Source of the DNA: Pseudomonas sp. MRSN 12121
Lineage (GTDB): Bacteria; Pseudomonadota; Gammaproteobacteria; Pseudomonadales; Pseudomonadaceae
Reading direction: 5' to 3'
NCBI RefSeq assembly: GCF_000931465.1
Contig: NZ_CP010892.1
Location: 3,309,388-3,373,387, forward strand
Length of the DNA: 64,000 nt
The stretch's first letter is position 1. The number at the start of each line of letters is the position of its first letter. Shown piece by piece: positions 18,503-27,830 of this stretch. Under the pieces are notes generated by a model that saw only the letters and a list, made by a program, of their open reading frames with translations, did no database searches and was not told where the DNA came from. A program made the position numbers and the translations under genes.

Positions 18503-19380
18503 GCGCCTTGTACTCCCAGCCAGCCTTCGCGGCCTTCGAGGGCGCCGCGGACCACCTGCCCCCGGGGCAGCGCTTGCTCGGCGGGCAACAGCTCGCCCAG
18601 CGGGTTGAAATGAATGTCGCGCTGGCGGGCTTGCGCCAGTAGCTGACGAAAATCGTTGGCCATCAGAATCCCTTCGACTTCGGCGTGAATGGTGTAGACG
18701 TTGAGCCCTTGCGGGCTGAACCGGTCCAGGATGAATGCATTGAAATCCGTCGCGGCCACGGTCGGTCCGACGACTTCGTCGAAGGTCGGCAGGTCCACCG
18801 GAATCTGCGGCGCGCCCAGGCTTCCATCCTCCAGCCGTGGCTGGAAGATGGCGGTGCCGCGGCAATCGCTGTTGTAGCGGAAACCGAAGGCCTGCTTGGC
18901 CTCGATCACACGCTCGTCGGCGCGCCAGCCGGCCGCGGCCGAGCAGTCGACGCGCTGGCCGAGAATGTCATTGAGGGTATCGACGCCCTGGCGGATCTGC
19001 TCGATCAGCTGCGCCTGGCTCCAGCGTCCGGCGTTGGCCTGCCAGCCATGGTGATCCCAGGCGTGCAGGCCGACTTCATGACCGGCGTCCCGGGCCTGGC
19101 GCATCAGGTGGCCGAGGTCGCGACCGATCGGCTTGCCCGGCCAGGCGGTGCCCGCCAGCAGGATGTCCCAGCCGTACAGCCCGGCGGCGTTGGAGCGCAG
19201 CATCTTCCAGAGGAACTGCGGCCGGATCAGGCGCCACAGGTGGCGCCCCATGTTGTCCGGGCCGACGCTGAAGAAGAAGGTGGCCTTGACCCCGGCTTCG
19301 TCGAGCAGTTCGAGCAATCGCGGCACCCCTTCGCGGGTGCCTCGATAGGTGTCGACATCGATTCGCAGACCTGCGCGCAT
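18499..19380 (-). CDS. arnD: undecaprenyl-phosphate formamido-arabinose deformylase ArnD
   Basis: 293 residues of the polysaccharide deacetylase (NodB) fold. It removes the formyl group from undecaprenyl-phosphate-4-formamido-arabinose on the cytoplasmic side of the inner membrane, so the free amino sugar can be flipped. Visible landmarks are [20 protein letters not shown] with the metal-binding Asp pair, [17 protein letters not shown], the [14 protein letters not shown] metal-binding His motif and a late YTIHAEVEG segment. The ATG at 19380 shares its A with the arnA stop (TGATG); the longer upstream frame is part of arnA in another frame. Confidence 0.95.
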   Translation of the reverse strand: MRAGLRIDVDTYRGTREGVPRLLELLDEAGVKATFFFSVGPDNMGRHLWRLIRPQFLWKMLRSNAAGLYGWDILLAGTAWPGKPIGRDLGHLMRQARDAGHEVGLHAWDHHGWQANAGRWSQAQLIEQIRQGVDTLNDILGQRVDCSAAAGWRADERVIEAKQAFGFRYNSDCRGTAIFQPRLEDGSLGAPQIPVDLPTFDEVVGPTVAATDFNAFILDRFSPQGLNVYTIHAEVEGILMANDFRQLLAQARQRDIHFNPLGELLPAEQALPRGQVVRGALEGREGWLGVQGA

Positions 19381-21371
19381 CAACGCTTGTCCGCGATTTC
19401 GAGCATGGCCTCGCGCAGGAAGAAGTCCAGCGTATTGCCGATGGTTTCCTTCATCTCGATGCTCGGCTCCCAGTTCAGCAGGCGCTTGGCGTTGGCGATG
19501 CTCGGCTTGCGGTGTTCCACGTCCTGGTAACCGGCGCCGTAGAAGGCCTTGCTCTCGACTTCGCGGAAGCCGGCGAACGGCGGGAAGTTGCCCCGCAGCG
19601 GGTGAGCCTCGAACTGGCGCAGCAGCTCTTCGCCCAGCTGGCGGATGCTGGCTTCGTTGTCCGGGTTGCCGATGTTGATGATCTGGCCGTTGCACACGTC
19701 GTTTTCGTTATCGACGATGCGCGCCAGGGCCTCGATGCCGTCGGCGATGTCGGTGAAGCAACGCTTCTGCGCGCCACCGTCGAACAGCCGGATCGGCGTG
19801 CCTTCCACCAGGTTGAGGATCAGCTGGGTGATGGCCCGGGAGCTGCCGATACGCGCCGAGTCGAGGCGGTCCAGGCGCGGCCCCATCCAGTTGAACGGAC
19901 GGAACAGGGTGAAGTTCAGGCCCTTGCTGCCGTAGGCCCAGATCACCCGGTCCAGCAACTGCTTGGACACCGAGTAGATCCAGCGCTGCTTGTTGATCGG
20001 GCCGACGATCAGGTTGGAGGTGTCTTCGTCGAAGTTCTGGTCCTGGCACATGCCATAGACTTCCGAGGTCGACGGGAAGATCACGCGCTTGTTGTACTTG
20101 ACGCAGTAGCGGACCAGCTTGAGGTTTTCCTCGAAGTCCAGCTCGAACACGCGCAGCGGGTTGCGGGTGTATTCGATCGGGGTGGCGATGGCCACCAGCG
20201 GCAGGACCACGTCGCACTTCTTGATGTGGTATTCGATCCACTCGGAGTGAATGCTGATGTCGCCCTCGACGAAGTGGAAGTTCGGGTGGCTGCGCAGGCG
20301 CTCGATGGCGTCGGAGCCGATGTCCAGGCCGTAGACTTCGTACTTGTCGTCGCGCAGCAGGCGCTCGGACAGGTGGTTGCCGATAAAGCCGTTGACCCCG
20401 AGGATCAGCACCCGCGTGCGACGCGGCGCGCGGCCGGATTCGGCGCCGCGCAGCAGCGAGCCGTCCACCAGGCCCAGCTCGTTGGCCAGTTGCGGGCCGC
20501 TGAGGTACAGGCCGTTGTCGTTACGCTGGCCGGCGTTGATCACCAGCGAGTCTTCGCCACAGGCGATGCGCAGCGGATCGACACTGATGACCCGGCCCGG
20601 GGCCTGGCCTTCGTTGCCCTTGACCACCTCGGCGCTCCAGACGATCAGCTTGTGCTCGCCCACCGCGCAGAACGCCCCCGGATAGGGTTTGGTCACGGCG
20701 CGGACCAGGTTGAACAGGCGTTCGGCCGGCTGGCTCCACAGCAGCTTGCCGTCCGCCGCGGTGCGGCGACCGTAGTAGCTGGCCTTGGACTCGTCCTGGG
20801 CGGTTTCGTTGACCTTGCCCTGGGCCAGCGCCGGCAGGGTATCGCGCAGCAGGCTGGCGGCGGCGTCGCGCAGTTTGCCGTGCAGGCTCAGCGCGGTGTC
20901 GCTGCGCTCGATGGCCACGCGCTGCTGGGCCAGGATCGCCCCGGCGTCGGCGCGCTTGACCATGCGGTGCAGGGTCACGCCAGTCTCGCTTTCGCCGTTG
21001 ACCAGCACCCAGTTGGCCGGTGCCCGGCCACGGTAGTTCGGCAGCAGCGAGCCGTGCAGGTTGAACGCGCCCTTGGCGGCGGTGGCCAGCAGGGCTTCGC
21101 TCAGCAGGTTGCGGTAATAGAAGGAGAAGATGAAGTCGGGGTTGAGCTTGGCGATGCGCTCGACCCACAGCGGGTGGTTGGCGTCTTCCGGGGCGTGCAC
21201 GGGAATGCCCTTGAGCGAGCACAACTGGGCCACGGAGCCGTAGAAGGTGTTTTCCTTCGGATCGTCGGCATGGGTGAAGACTGCAGCGATGTCATAACCC
21301 GCGTTGAGCAGGGCTTCGATGCCCGCGCAGCCGATATCGTGATAAGCGAAGACAACAGCTTTTTGACTCAT
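19380..21371 (-). CDS. arnA: bifunctional UDP-glucuronate decarboxylase / UDP-aminoarabinose formyltransferase ArnA
   Basis: A 663-residue two-domain enzyme of standard length. The N-terminal formyltransferase domain (about 1-305) has the catalytic triad Asn104, His106 (in [15 protein letters not shown]) and Asp142 (in [12 protein letters not shown]). The C-terminal short-chain dehydrogenase domain (about 318-663) has the NAD motif [20 protein letters not shown] and the Tyr-x3-Lys pair in [12 protein letters not shown]. The latter oxidises and decarboxylates UDP-glucuronate to the 4-keto pentose used by ArnB; the former N-formylates the ArnB product with formyl-tetrahydrofolate. It overlaps arnC (ATGA) upstream and arnD (TGATG) downstream. 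Confidence 0.97.
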   Translation of the reverse strand: MSQKAVVFAYHDIGCAGIEALLNAGYDIAAVFTHADDPKENTFYGSVAQLCSLKGIPVHAPEDANHPLWVERIAKLNPDFIFSFYYRNLLSEALLATAAKGAFNLHGSLLPNYRGRAPANWVLVNGESETGVTLHRMVKRADAGAILAQQRVAIERSDTALSLHGKLRDAAASLLRDTLPALAQGKVNETAQDESKASYYGRRTAADGKLLWSQPAERLFNLVRAVTKPYPGAFCAVGEHKLIVWSAEVVKGNEGQAPGRVISVDPLRIACGEDSLVINAGQRNDNGLYLSGPQLANELGLVDGSLLRGAESGRAPRRTRVLILGVNGFIGNHLSERLLRDDKYEVYGLDIGSDAIERLRSHPNFHFVEGDISIHSEWIEYHIKKCDVVLPLVAIATPIEYTRNPLRVFELDFEENLKLVRYCVKYNKRVIFPSTSEVYGMCQDQNFDEDTSNLIVGPINKQRWIYSVSKQLLDRVIWAYGSKGLNFTLFRPFNWMGPRLDRLDSARIGSSRAITQLILNLVEGTPIRLFDGGAQKRCFTDIADGIEALARIVDNENDVCNGQIINIGNPDNEASIRQLGEELLRQFEAHPLRGNFPPFAGFREVESKAFYGAGYQDVEHRKPSIANAKRLLNWEPSIEMKETIGNTLDFFLREAMLEIADKR

Positions 21372-22387
21372 GGCGAAACCTGATCGGAGAGAGTGGAAGT
21401 TAGACCGTCAACCGTGACAGCGGGAGCAGGGGCGGCAGGCTGGCTGCGCAGGATTTTTTCAATGAAGAAACGCGGGCGGGCACGCACATCGCTGTACATG
21501 CGCCCTAGGTATTCGCCCAGCAGGCCCATGCCGATGAACTGGCCGCCGGTGAACACGAACAGGATGGCGAACAGCACGAACATGCCGTCGCCGGCCCACT
21601 CGGAGCCGAACACCAGGCGCAGGAAGATCAGCATCAGGGCGAACAGCACCCCCAGGCCGGCCATGCTGAAACCGATGATGCTCAGCAGGCGCAACGGCGT
21701 GGTGGTCATGCAGGTGATCAGGTCGAACATCAGGTTGATCAGGCGCATCGGGCTGTACTTGGAGTCGCCGTGTTCACGCTCGGCGTGGTTCACCAGCACC
21801 TCGGTGGTGTGGCGGGCGAAACTGTTGGCCAGGATCGGAATGAAGGTGCTGCGCTCGCGGCAGGCGAGCATCGCGTCGACCACGCTGCGCCGGTAGGCGC
21901 GCAGCATGCAGCCATAGTCGCTCATGGCCACGCCGGTGGAGCGCTGCACCGCCAGGTTGATCAGCTTCGACGGCCAGCGCCGCCAGGCGGAGTCCTGGCG
22001 GTTGTTGCGCACGGTGCCGACCACGTCGTAGCCCAGCTCGGCCTGGGCCACCAGGCGCGGGATTTCTTCCGGCGGGTTCTGCAGGTCGGCGTCCAGGGTG
22101 ATCACCACATCGCCGCGGCATTGCTCGAAGCCGGCCATGATCGCCGCGTGCTGGCCGTAGTTGCGGTTGAGGATCACCGCCACCACCGGGCTGCCTTCAC
22201 GGGCGGCCGCCTCCTCGAGGATCTGCGCCGAGCTGTCGCGGCTGCCGTCGTCGACCAGGACGATCTCGAAATCGTGCTTGAGCTGGCGGCACGCCGCTTC
22301 GGTGCGGCGCAGCAGTTCGGGCAGGCTCTGTTCTTCGTTGTAGACCGGGATGACGATCGACACGAACTGGATGGGATAAGGTTTCAC
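21368..22387 (-). CDS. arnC: undecaprenyl-phosphate 4-deoxy-4-formamido-L-arabinose transferase ArnC
   Basis: 339 residues. A GT2 catalytic domain (about 8-230) shows [58 protein letters not shown] and the [20 protein letters not shown] region, followed by two membrane helices. It transfers formamido-arabinose from UDP to undecaprenyl phosphate. The start is a GTG at 22387 that overlaps the arnB stop (GTGA). The longer open frame upstream is the arnB gene read in another frame. Confidence 0.95.
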   Translation of the reverse strand: MKPYPIQFVSIVIPVYNEEQSLPELLRRTEAACRQLKHDFEIVLVDDGSRDSSAQILEEAAAREGSPVVAVILNRNYGQHAAIMAGFEQCRGDVVITLDADLQNPPEEIPRLVAQAELGYDVVGTVRNNRQDSAWRRWPSKLINLAVQRSTGVAMSDYGCMLRAYRRSVVDAMLACRERSTFIPILANSFARHTTEVLVNHAEREHGDSKYSPMRLINLMFDLITCMTTTPLRLLSIIGFSMAGLGVLFALMLIFLRLVFGSEWAGDGMFVLFAILFVFTGGQFIGMGLLGEYLGRMYSDVRARPRFFIEKILRSQPAAPAPAVTVDGLTSTLSDQVSP

Positions 22388-23532
22388 AGGTGTGCGTCCA
22401 GGCAGGTTTTGATGGCGCCGACGACGCGCTCGACGTCGTCGAGGGTCATGTCGGGGAACAAGGGGATCGAGCACAGGCGTGCCGAGTTCCATTCGGTGTT
22501 GGGCAGCCGCACGTCCGGGAAGCGCTGGCGGTAATAGCTGTGCAGGTGGCTGGCGACGAAGTGGATGCCGCTGCCGATGTTCCGCTCCTGCAGGGCCTTC
22601 ATGAAGCCGTCGCGATCGATGCCGCAACGCTCGGCGTCGATGCGCAGGATGAACAGGTGCCAGGCGTGCTGCTGCGGATACTGCGGCAGGTGCAGCGGTT
22701 GCACCGGCAGGTCGCGCAGCTGCTCCAGATAGGCGCTGGCCAGGATTTCGCGCTGGCGATTGATCGCATCCAGGCGCTGCAACTGGACCAGGGCGATGGC
22801 GGCGTTGATATCCGCCAGGTTGTACTTGAAGCCGGGCTCGATCACTTCGGCCTGGGGCTTGCGCCCATGGGTCAGGCGGTCGTAGGCGTCGACACCCAGG
22901 CCATGGAACTTGAGCATGCGCACCCGGTTGGCCAGGGCCTCGTCATCGCTGACGAACATCGCGCCTTCGGCGCAGGTCATGTTCTTGATCGCATGGAAGG
23001 AGAAGATCGCCGTGCCCCGGGCCCCGATCGCACGACCGCGGTAGGTGGTGCCGGCGGCATGGGCGGCGTCTTCGATCACCGCGATGCCGTGCTTCTCGGC
23101 CAGGGCGTACAGCGGGTCGAGGTCGAAGGCGGCGCCGGCGTAATGCACCGGGATGATCGCCTTGGTACGTGGCGTGATGGCGGCTTCGATGGTGGCGGCG
23201 TCGGTCATCAGGGTGTGCGGATCGACGTCGACGAAGACCGGTGTCGCCCCCAGCAGGCAGATCATGTTGGCCGTGGAAACCCAGGTCTGCGACGGGGTGA
23301 TCACTTCGTCGCCAGGACCGATGCCCAGGGCCAGCAGGGTGATGTGCATGCCGCCGGTGGCCGAGGAGAGCGCCACTGCGTGGCGGCAACCGACCCGCGC
23401 GGCGAACTGCTGCTCGAGTTCCTGGTTTTTGGGACCGGTGGTAATCCAGCCGGACCGCAGAACCTGCTCGACCGCTGCGATCTCTTCATCGCCAATACTC
23501 GGGCGCGAGAAAGGAAGGAAAGCCTGGTTCAT
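22384..23532 (-). CDS. arnB: UDP-4-amino-4-deoxy-L-arabinose--oxoglutarate aminotransferase ArnB
   Basis: 382 residues, the first gene of the arn operon. This PLP-dependent DegT/DnrJ/EryC1-type aminotransferase converts the 4-keto pentose from ArnA to UDP-4-amino-4-deoxy-L-arabinose, using glutamate. Lys183 in [16 protein letters not shown] is the PLP Schiff-base lysine; [20 protein letters not shown] holds the phosphate-binding loop and [11 protein letters not shown] the Asp that pairs with the pyridine nitrogen. The ATG at 23532 has GAGG five bases in front and opens [20 protein letters not shown], as in family members; an upstream in-frame ATG at 23574 lacks a good site. Regulation by PmrA/PhoP-type systems is usual but no box was confirmed here. 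Confidence 0.96.
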   Translation of the reverse strand: MNQAFLPFSRPSIGDEEIAAVEQVLRSGWITTGPKNQELEQQFAARVGCRHAVALSSATGGMHITLLALGIGPGDEVITPSQTWVSTANMICLLGATPVFVDVDPHTLMTDAATIEAAITPRTKAIIPVHYAGAAFDLDPLYALAEKHGIAVIEDAAHAAGTTYRGRAIGARGTAIFSFHAIKNMTCAEGAMFVSDDEALANRVRMLKFHGLGVDAYDRLTHGRKPQAEVIEPGFKYNLADINAAIALVQLQRLDAINRQREILASAYLEQLRDLPVQPLHLPQYPQQHAWHLFILRIDAERCGIDRDGFMKALQERNIGSGIHFVASHLHSYYRQRFPDVRLPNTEWNSARLCSIPLFPDMTLDDVERVVGAIKTCLDAHL

Positions 23533-23941
23533 TGAGACCTCGGGTGAAGAAAACGTCAGGAAGCGAAGGAACAAGCGATAGGTGCAGCGTGCGGATGATT
23601 CTGGTTTTTATTCAGGTGGTGAATGAGCTGGATGCAGTCATTGGCGCTACTCCATGGTTGGGCCGATAGAGGCAATTCCTTGCCTTGCTGAGTAAAGACC
23701 ATAGTGAAAAAAAGTAAATGCGGATCAACGTGTTATGGGCAATTTCAGAGCTGTCCCACGGGCTTGCCAGGAATAGTCGCAATCCTGGTCGCGGGTTTCG
23801 AGGGCCCGAGATTAAGCGGAAAAATGTGAAACGAATATGAAAAACAGGGCAAGGCTGCGTTTATCTGCGAAACAGACAGCCAGGGTTCAGTTTTTTCGCC
23901 GGCAGAGCGCACCCGGCCGGGGCGCGCAGCGGCAGAAAGGC
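23533..23941. other. intergenic region upstream of arnB (promoter region, no gene seen)
   Basis: 409 bases separate the end of the second arnT from the arnB start. Read on the minus strand, an AT-rich part around 23690-23730 contains TTTACTTTTTTTCAC followed 18 bases later by a second TTTACT, a direct repeat of the kind bound by response regulators. No coding frame with a ribosome-binding site is present. The arnB promoter should lie here; the response-regulator site is only a guess. Confidence 0.4.
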
Positions 23942-25597
23942 TCAAGACGGACTCCGGGGAAAGATCAGGATGGTCAGGTTGCCGCGCTTGTAACGTTTGC
24001 CGTCCAGCGGCAGCAACTCGACTTCGCGCTCCTCGTCGGCACTGTTGACCCGCATCACTACTCCCACCGGGCCCTGCTTGCGGGCTTCGGCCATCCATTG
24101 CTGGATCCCGGCGAGGTCGACCGCGCGGGCCGCCGAATCGGGGTAGGCAATGCCGTACTTCAGCTCGCCGACGGTGTTGTACAGGTCCACTTGCGGTCGT
24201 TGAAGGCGCCAGGCCAGTGCCGAGGCGGCGCCCAGGTCGTTGCTCAGCAAGCGGCTGGCCTGGCTCAGTTCCTGCTGATGTTCGGCGATGAACTGGTCCG
24301 GCATCTTGCTGGCGACGATATGCGCGGGCATCGCCGCCGGCAGCAGCGCCACCAGCAGCCCGATACCCAGCGCGGGCGTCGCCCACAAGGCCAGTGGGCG
24401 CAGGGCTTGCAGGGCGTTGGCGATGATCCAGCCCATCAGCACCATATAGCCCAGGGACAGGCTGAACATCTCGGCCTGTCCATACACCGGCCGGGTGATC
24501 TGCAGGTAGATCAGCGCTCCCAGCGCCACCAGGGCGATGCCGACATTGAGCAAGCCATTGATGCGCAGGACCCGGCCGCGAGCCTGGTTCAAGCGTTCGA
24601 TCAGGGTGTGGCCCATCAGCAGCGCCAGGGGCAGCAGGCACGGCATGATGTAGGTGGGCAGCTTGCCCCGGCACAGGCTGAAGAACGCCAGCGGCAAGAC
24701 CAGCCAGAGCAGCAGGAAGCCGATGCCGGCCTCGCGTTTCTGCCGCCAGGCCTGGCCCAGGGTGGACGGCAGCAGGGCGGCCCAGGGCAGGCTGGAGACC
24801 ACCAGCAGCGGCAGGTAGAACCACCATGGGCGGGTGTGCTGGGCGTCCTCGGCGGCGAAGCGGCGAATGTGCTCGTGCCAGAAAAAGAAGCGCCAGTAGT
24901 CCGGTTCCTGGGCATGGATCTGCACGACCCAGGGCAGGCTGACCAGCAACGCCGCCAGTATCGCCAGCGGGCCGTAACGCAACAGCTCGCCCAGGCGTCG
25001 TTGCCAGATCATGTAGGGCAGGGCGATCAGGGCCGGCAGCAGCCAGGCGAGAAACCCCTTGGTCATGAAGCCGAAGCCACAGGCGATGCCCACCACTGCC
25101 CAGGCCAGGAGCCGTTGCCGGGTGGTGGCCGCATCGATGGCGAACCACAGGGCCACCAGGCTGAGGTTGACCCACAGGGTGAATTGCGGGTCGAGGTTGG
25201 CGTAGCCCGCTTGCCCGGCGATCAGGCCGAAACTCATGTACAGCAGGGCGGCGGCAAAGGATTTGCGCGGGTCCCGCCACAGGCGCCGGGCGATCAGGTA
25301 GGCCAGTACCACGCTCAGGCCGGTGCTGAACGCCGAGGCGATACGCACGCCGAACAGGTTGTCGCCGAAGACGGCCTGGCCGATGGCGATCATCCAGTAG
25401 CCTGCAATGGGTTTCTCGAAATAGCGGATCCCCATGAAATGCGGCGAAACCCAGTCGCCGCCGAGCAGCATCTCCTGGCTGATCTGCGCGTAGCGGGTTT
25501 CATCGGGAATCCACAGGCCATGGAAGCCAAGGGGCAACAGGTAGAAGCACAGGGCGAAAGCCAGGAGCATCAGCGGCAGGGTCGAGCGTCGGATCAT
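23942..25597 (-). CDS. arnT: second ArnT-like lipid A aminoarabinose transferase
   Basis: 551 residues, a full-length paralogue of the operon-encoded ArnT. The catalytic loop [15 protein letters not shown] (Asp32-Glu33 again) and the [19 protein letters not shown] motif are conserved, and the C-terminal domain keeps [20 protein letters not shown]. The chosen ATG at 25597 gives the same N-terminal start as the other copy; GGGAG lies nine bases upstream. It is a monocistronic gene with its own 5' region, 409 bases upstream of arnB on the same strand, so it can be regulated separately. Intact motifs argue it is functional; its preferred acceptor may differ. Confidence 0.93.
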   Translation of the reverse strand: MIRRSTLPLMLLAFALCFYLLPLGFHGLWIPDETRYAQISQEMLLGGDWVSPHFMGIRYFEKPIAGYWMIAIGQAVFGDNLFGVRIASAFSTGLSVVLAYLIARRLWRDPRKSFAAALLYMSFGLIAGQAGYANLDPQFTLWVNLSLVALWFAIDAATTRQRLLAWAVVGIACGFGFMTKGFLAWLLPALIALPYMIWQRRLGELLRYGPLAILAALLVSLPWVVQIHAQEPDYWRFFFWHEHIRRFAAEDAQHTRPWWFYLPLLVVSSLPWAALLPSTLGQAWRQKREAGIGFLLLWLVLPLAFFSLCRGKLPTYIMPCLLPLALLMGHTLIERLNQARGRVLRINGLLNVGIALVALGALIYLQITRPVYGQAEMFSLSLGYMVLMGWIIANALQALRPLALWATPALGIGLLVALLPAAMPAHIVASKMPDQFIAEHQQELSQASRLLSNDLGAASALAWRLQRPQVDLYNTVGELKYGIAYPDSAARAVDLAGIQQWMAEARKQGPVGVVMRVNSADEEREVELLPLDGKRYKRGNLTILIFPRSPS

Positions 25598-25909
25598 GGA
25601 CGACGACTCCCGCGGCAAACCTCATGCGTAGGTTCCGGCCGATAAACGACTGGCTGGCTGAATGAACAGCGGAAACTGGCGCGTAACAACATCCCTGGGC
25701 TCCTGATGGCAGGTCAACGTTCTATTTATTATTTAGATGCGCCTGGCAAAGTTTCGGTTAGTTACCAAGACCAGGCTGATGCGTATTCAAGCTAAAAAAG
25801 CGCTGCCGTCCAGTGAGCGAATTAACAAACAAGTAACTTATTAATTCCGGGGCAAGCTTTTAGTGGGTTTTCCTCGGACGGGCAACCTGAAAAATAGGTA
25901 GGAAAAAAC
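25598..25909. other. intergenic region upstream of the second arnT
   Basis: 312 bases between the Ais-like gene stop and the second arnT start. The stretch from about 25720 to 25850 is markedly AT-rich (TCTATTTATTATTTAGATG, ACAAACAAGTAACTTATTAA) and probably holds the arnT promoter. No open frame, clear terminator or RNA element was recognised. Confidence 0.4.
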
Positions 25910-26545
25910 CTACAACGTGCTGTTCAGCAACAATGACCAGTTTTGTTCATTGACCACCCCCAATACTTTTACCTGGCCCGCCATCACGGAAACGAACAGG
26001 GCGCTGCCGTACTCACTGGCGTGGGCATGCTTGAAACCGGTCTGGCTTTCAAAGTCGCTGATGCAACCGCTATGGGTCACCAGCAGCAGGTTGTGGTGCG
26101 GCGACTTGTGAGCGACGACATCGTCACGCAGGGGCTTGCCACAACTGGCCAGCCATTCCTGGCTGATCGCCGGGTGGTCGAACATGGCGGCCGACGTTTG
26201 CGCGGTACGTGTGAGGGGGCTGCTCAACACATCGGTACGCTCCATGCCCAGGGTCCTGAAGGCGACGCCCAGGTGGATGGCGGCCTCGCTTCCGAGGCGC
26301 GTGATGCCATCCGCCGGCCCCAGGCAGGGATGGGGCGAGCGATCGCAACGCTCGACATGGCGCACCAGCACCACCACGTTGCCGGCCCGCCATTGCTCGA
26401 CGAGCCCGGAAGCTCGCAGGTCCGCGGCGCTGGCCAGGTCCAGCGGCGACCGTGGCCATAACATGAAGCCCGCGAGCAAGGCACCCGCGAGGGCCAGCAG
26501 CACCAGCCGGGGGAACAGCCCTTTGATTGCGATACGCGCTACCAC
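25910..26545 (-). CDS. histidine phosphatase of the Ais/PmrG type (LPS core heptose-phosphate phosphatase-like)
   Basis: About 211 residues. A single N-terminal membrane helix (LFPRLVLLALAGALLAGFML) anchors a periplasmic histidine-phosphatase domain. The phosphohistidine motif is VVVLVRHVERCDRSPHPCLG; the sequence R-H-x-E-R-C-D-R-S...C-L then G-I-T-x-x-G, SSPLTRTAQTSAAMF, WLASCGKPL and VTHSGC matches the layout of Ais (PmrG), which removes phosphate from core heptose II. The same gene is next to arn operons in enteric bacteria, which supports the call. The frame is open to 26698; the GTG at 26545 is preferred because it places the membrane anchor at the N-terminus, but the start is uncertain. 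Confidence 0.8.
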   Translation of the reverse strand: MVARIAIKGLFPRLVLLALAGALLAGFMLWPRSPLDLASAADLRASGLVEQWRAGNVVVLVRHVERCDRSPHPCLGPADGITRLGSEAAIHLGVAFRTLGMERTDVLSSPLTRTAQTSAAMFDHPAISQEWLASCGKPLRDDVVAHKSPHHNLLLVTHSGCISDFESQTGFKHAHASEYGSALFVSVMAGQVKVLGVVNEQNWSLLLNSTL

Positions 26546-26689
26546 AGATTCACCACCGGGCCGCCAATACGACCGATAAGATTCATTGCGCCGGCAAGGC
26601 ACACCAAGTAAGAGCAAGCCGAAGAAAAAGCACTGCAGTTCCAAGGTTGCCGCGAATCTAGGGAGTGGCAGGTGAAGCGGATGTGAAAA

Positions 26690-26782
26690 TTTCAACAACT
26701 ATTTATTGAGCGAATCGTTATCGTTTCGAGGTGATTAGTTAGCTTGCTGGCTATGTTTCTGGCTCGAGATTAGTTGTTGAAA
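26690..26782. promoter_or_regulatory. 12-bp inverted repeats in the divergent ais / binding-protein intergenic region
   Basis: TTTCAACAACTA at 26690-26701 and its exact reverse complement at 26771-26782 are 69 bases apart in an AT-rich stretch between two divergent genes (gap 26546-26972). Their position suggests operator half-sites for a looping regulator or a structured 5' leader. No other element was recognised in the gap. Confidence 0.45.
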
Positions 26783-26972
26783 GTTGCGCGCCATAATTGC
26801 AGGATTCGCGAATCATGCTGTACTCGATAACCCATTCCTGCGTCTCGAACCCGCCCTACAGTCATGTGAATGCGTGGGAAAAGACCTGGAATGGACGTTT
26901 TCCCGCTCGTCGCAGGCTGCGTGGTCCGAGCTTCGACCCCTCCAACGATATGGCCCCAGGGAGGCTCGCTGT

Positions 26973-27746
26973 GTGATCAGAACAACACCAGCCAAAAGCG
27001 TGTCGTCATTCATTTCTTTGCTACTGCCGTGGCTCATCCTCATCGCGCCGGAGCTGCGGGCGAAGGAAACCGTCGAGTTCCTGATCCCGGAAGCGCCACC
27101 GCTGACGATCGCCAGCGAAGGCGGGCGGCATGGCATCGTCGGTGATGTGGTGCTACAGGCGCTGAGGCGATCCGGCTACACCAGCGAAGTCAGGGCCCTG
27201 CCATGGGCCCGCGCGCAGAAATACGCCACTGAAAAGGACAACGTTCTCATCGCGCCGCTCAGCCGTACCCCCGAGCGAGAAGGCCGCTTTACCTGGATCG
27301 CGCCGATCATGCGTATGGACAGGGCGTTCTTCAGCCTCGAACACAAGGTGGCGAGTTTCGAAGAAGCCCGGCAGCGCTACAAGGTCATTGCCGTCGGCTT
27401 GGGCAGCGCGCAGGAAGAGATCCTGCGCAGCAAGGGGTTCGCCCGGGAACAGATCTATGCCGTCAAGATCGGCGAGAACCCCGCGCAGCTACTGTTGAAG
27501 GGGCGGGTGGACGCCTGGTTCAACGGCGTTCAGGAAAGCCGGTACATCTGGGAGCATGTCTCCAACCGGCCATTGCTGATGAGCCCACCCATGGTCAGCC
27601 ATGACCTTTACCTGGCCTGCTCCAGGGTATGTGACGCCGATCTTGTGGGCAGCGTGGCAAAGACCATCGAGACGATGCGCAATGACGGTTATATCGAGAA
27701 AGTGAAACACCATTATTTGAATGGCAAGTTGGCGAGAAAGAAATAG
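26973..27746 (+). CDS. extracellular solute-binding protein, family 3 (amino-acid type)
   Basis: About 257 residues. A signal peptide (VIRTTPAKSVSSFISLLLPW to LRAKE) is followed by a bilobed periplasmic binding protein: EFLIPEAPPLTIASEGGRHG opens lobe 1, ALPWARAQKYATEKDNVLIA is a typical family stretch, and the C-terminus is SVAKTIETMRNDGYIEKVKH. The GTG at 26973 is preferred because AGGGAGG lies eight bases in front and the signal peptide begins there; the frame extends to 26784 but the extra residues are not signal-like. No permease or ATPase is adjacent, so it may be a sensor or work with a remote transporter. Confidence 0.83.
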   Translation: MIRTTPAKSVSSFISLLLPWLILIAPELRAKETVEFLIPEAPPLTIASEGGRHGIVGDVVLQALRRSGYTSEVRALPWARAQKYATEKDNVLIAPLSRTPEREGRFTWIAPIMRMDRAFFSLEHKVASFEEARQRYKVIAVGLGSAQEEILRSKGFAREQIYAVKIGENPAQLLLKGRVDAWFNGVQESRYIWEHVSNRPLLMSPPMVSHDLYLACSRVCDADLVGSVAKTIETMRNDGYIEKVKHHYLNGKLARKK

Positions 27747-27765
27747 GCCTGGCAACTTGAGTGCT

Positions 27766-27804
27766 GTGCTCCTGCTGTTCGGGCTTGAACATGGGCAGGA
27801 GCAC
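27766..27804. terminator. bidirectional terminator-like hairpin
   Basis: GTGCTCCTGC and GCAGGAGCAC form a perfect 10-bp stem across a 19-base loop in the 84-base gap between convergent genes. There is no T-run, so this may be a factor-dependent or weak terminator. Confidence 0.5.
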
Positions 27805-27830
27805 TGAGGTGATATTTCGTCGAATGGAAG

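Noticed and set aside
23690..23735. TTTACT direct repeat upstream of arnB as a definite PmrA/PhoP box
   Set aside because: The spacing and sequence do not match a confirmed box well enough; kept only as a note in the intergenic entry.
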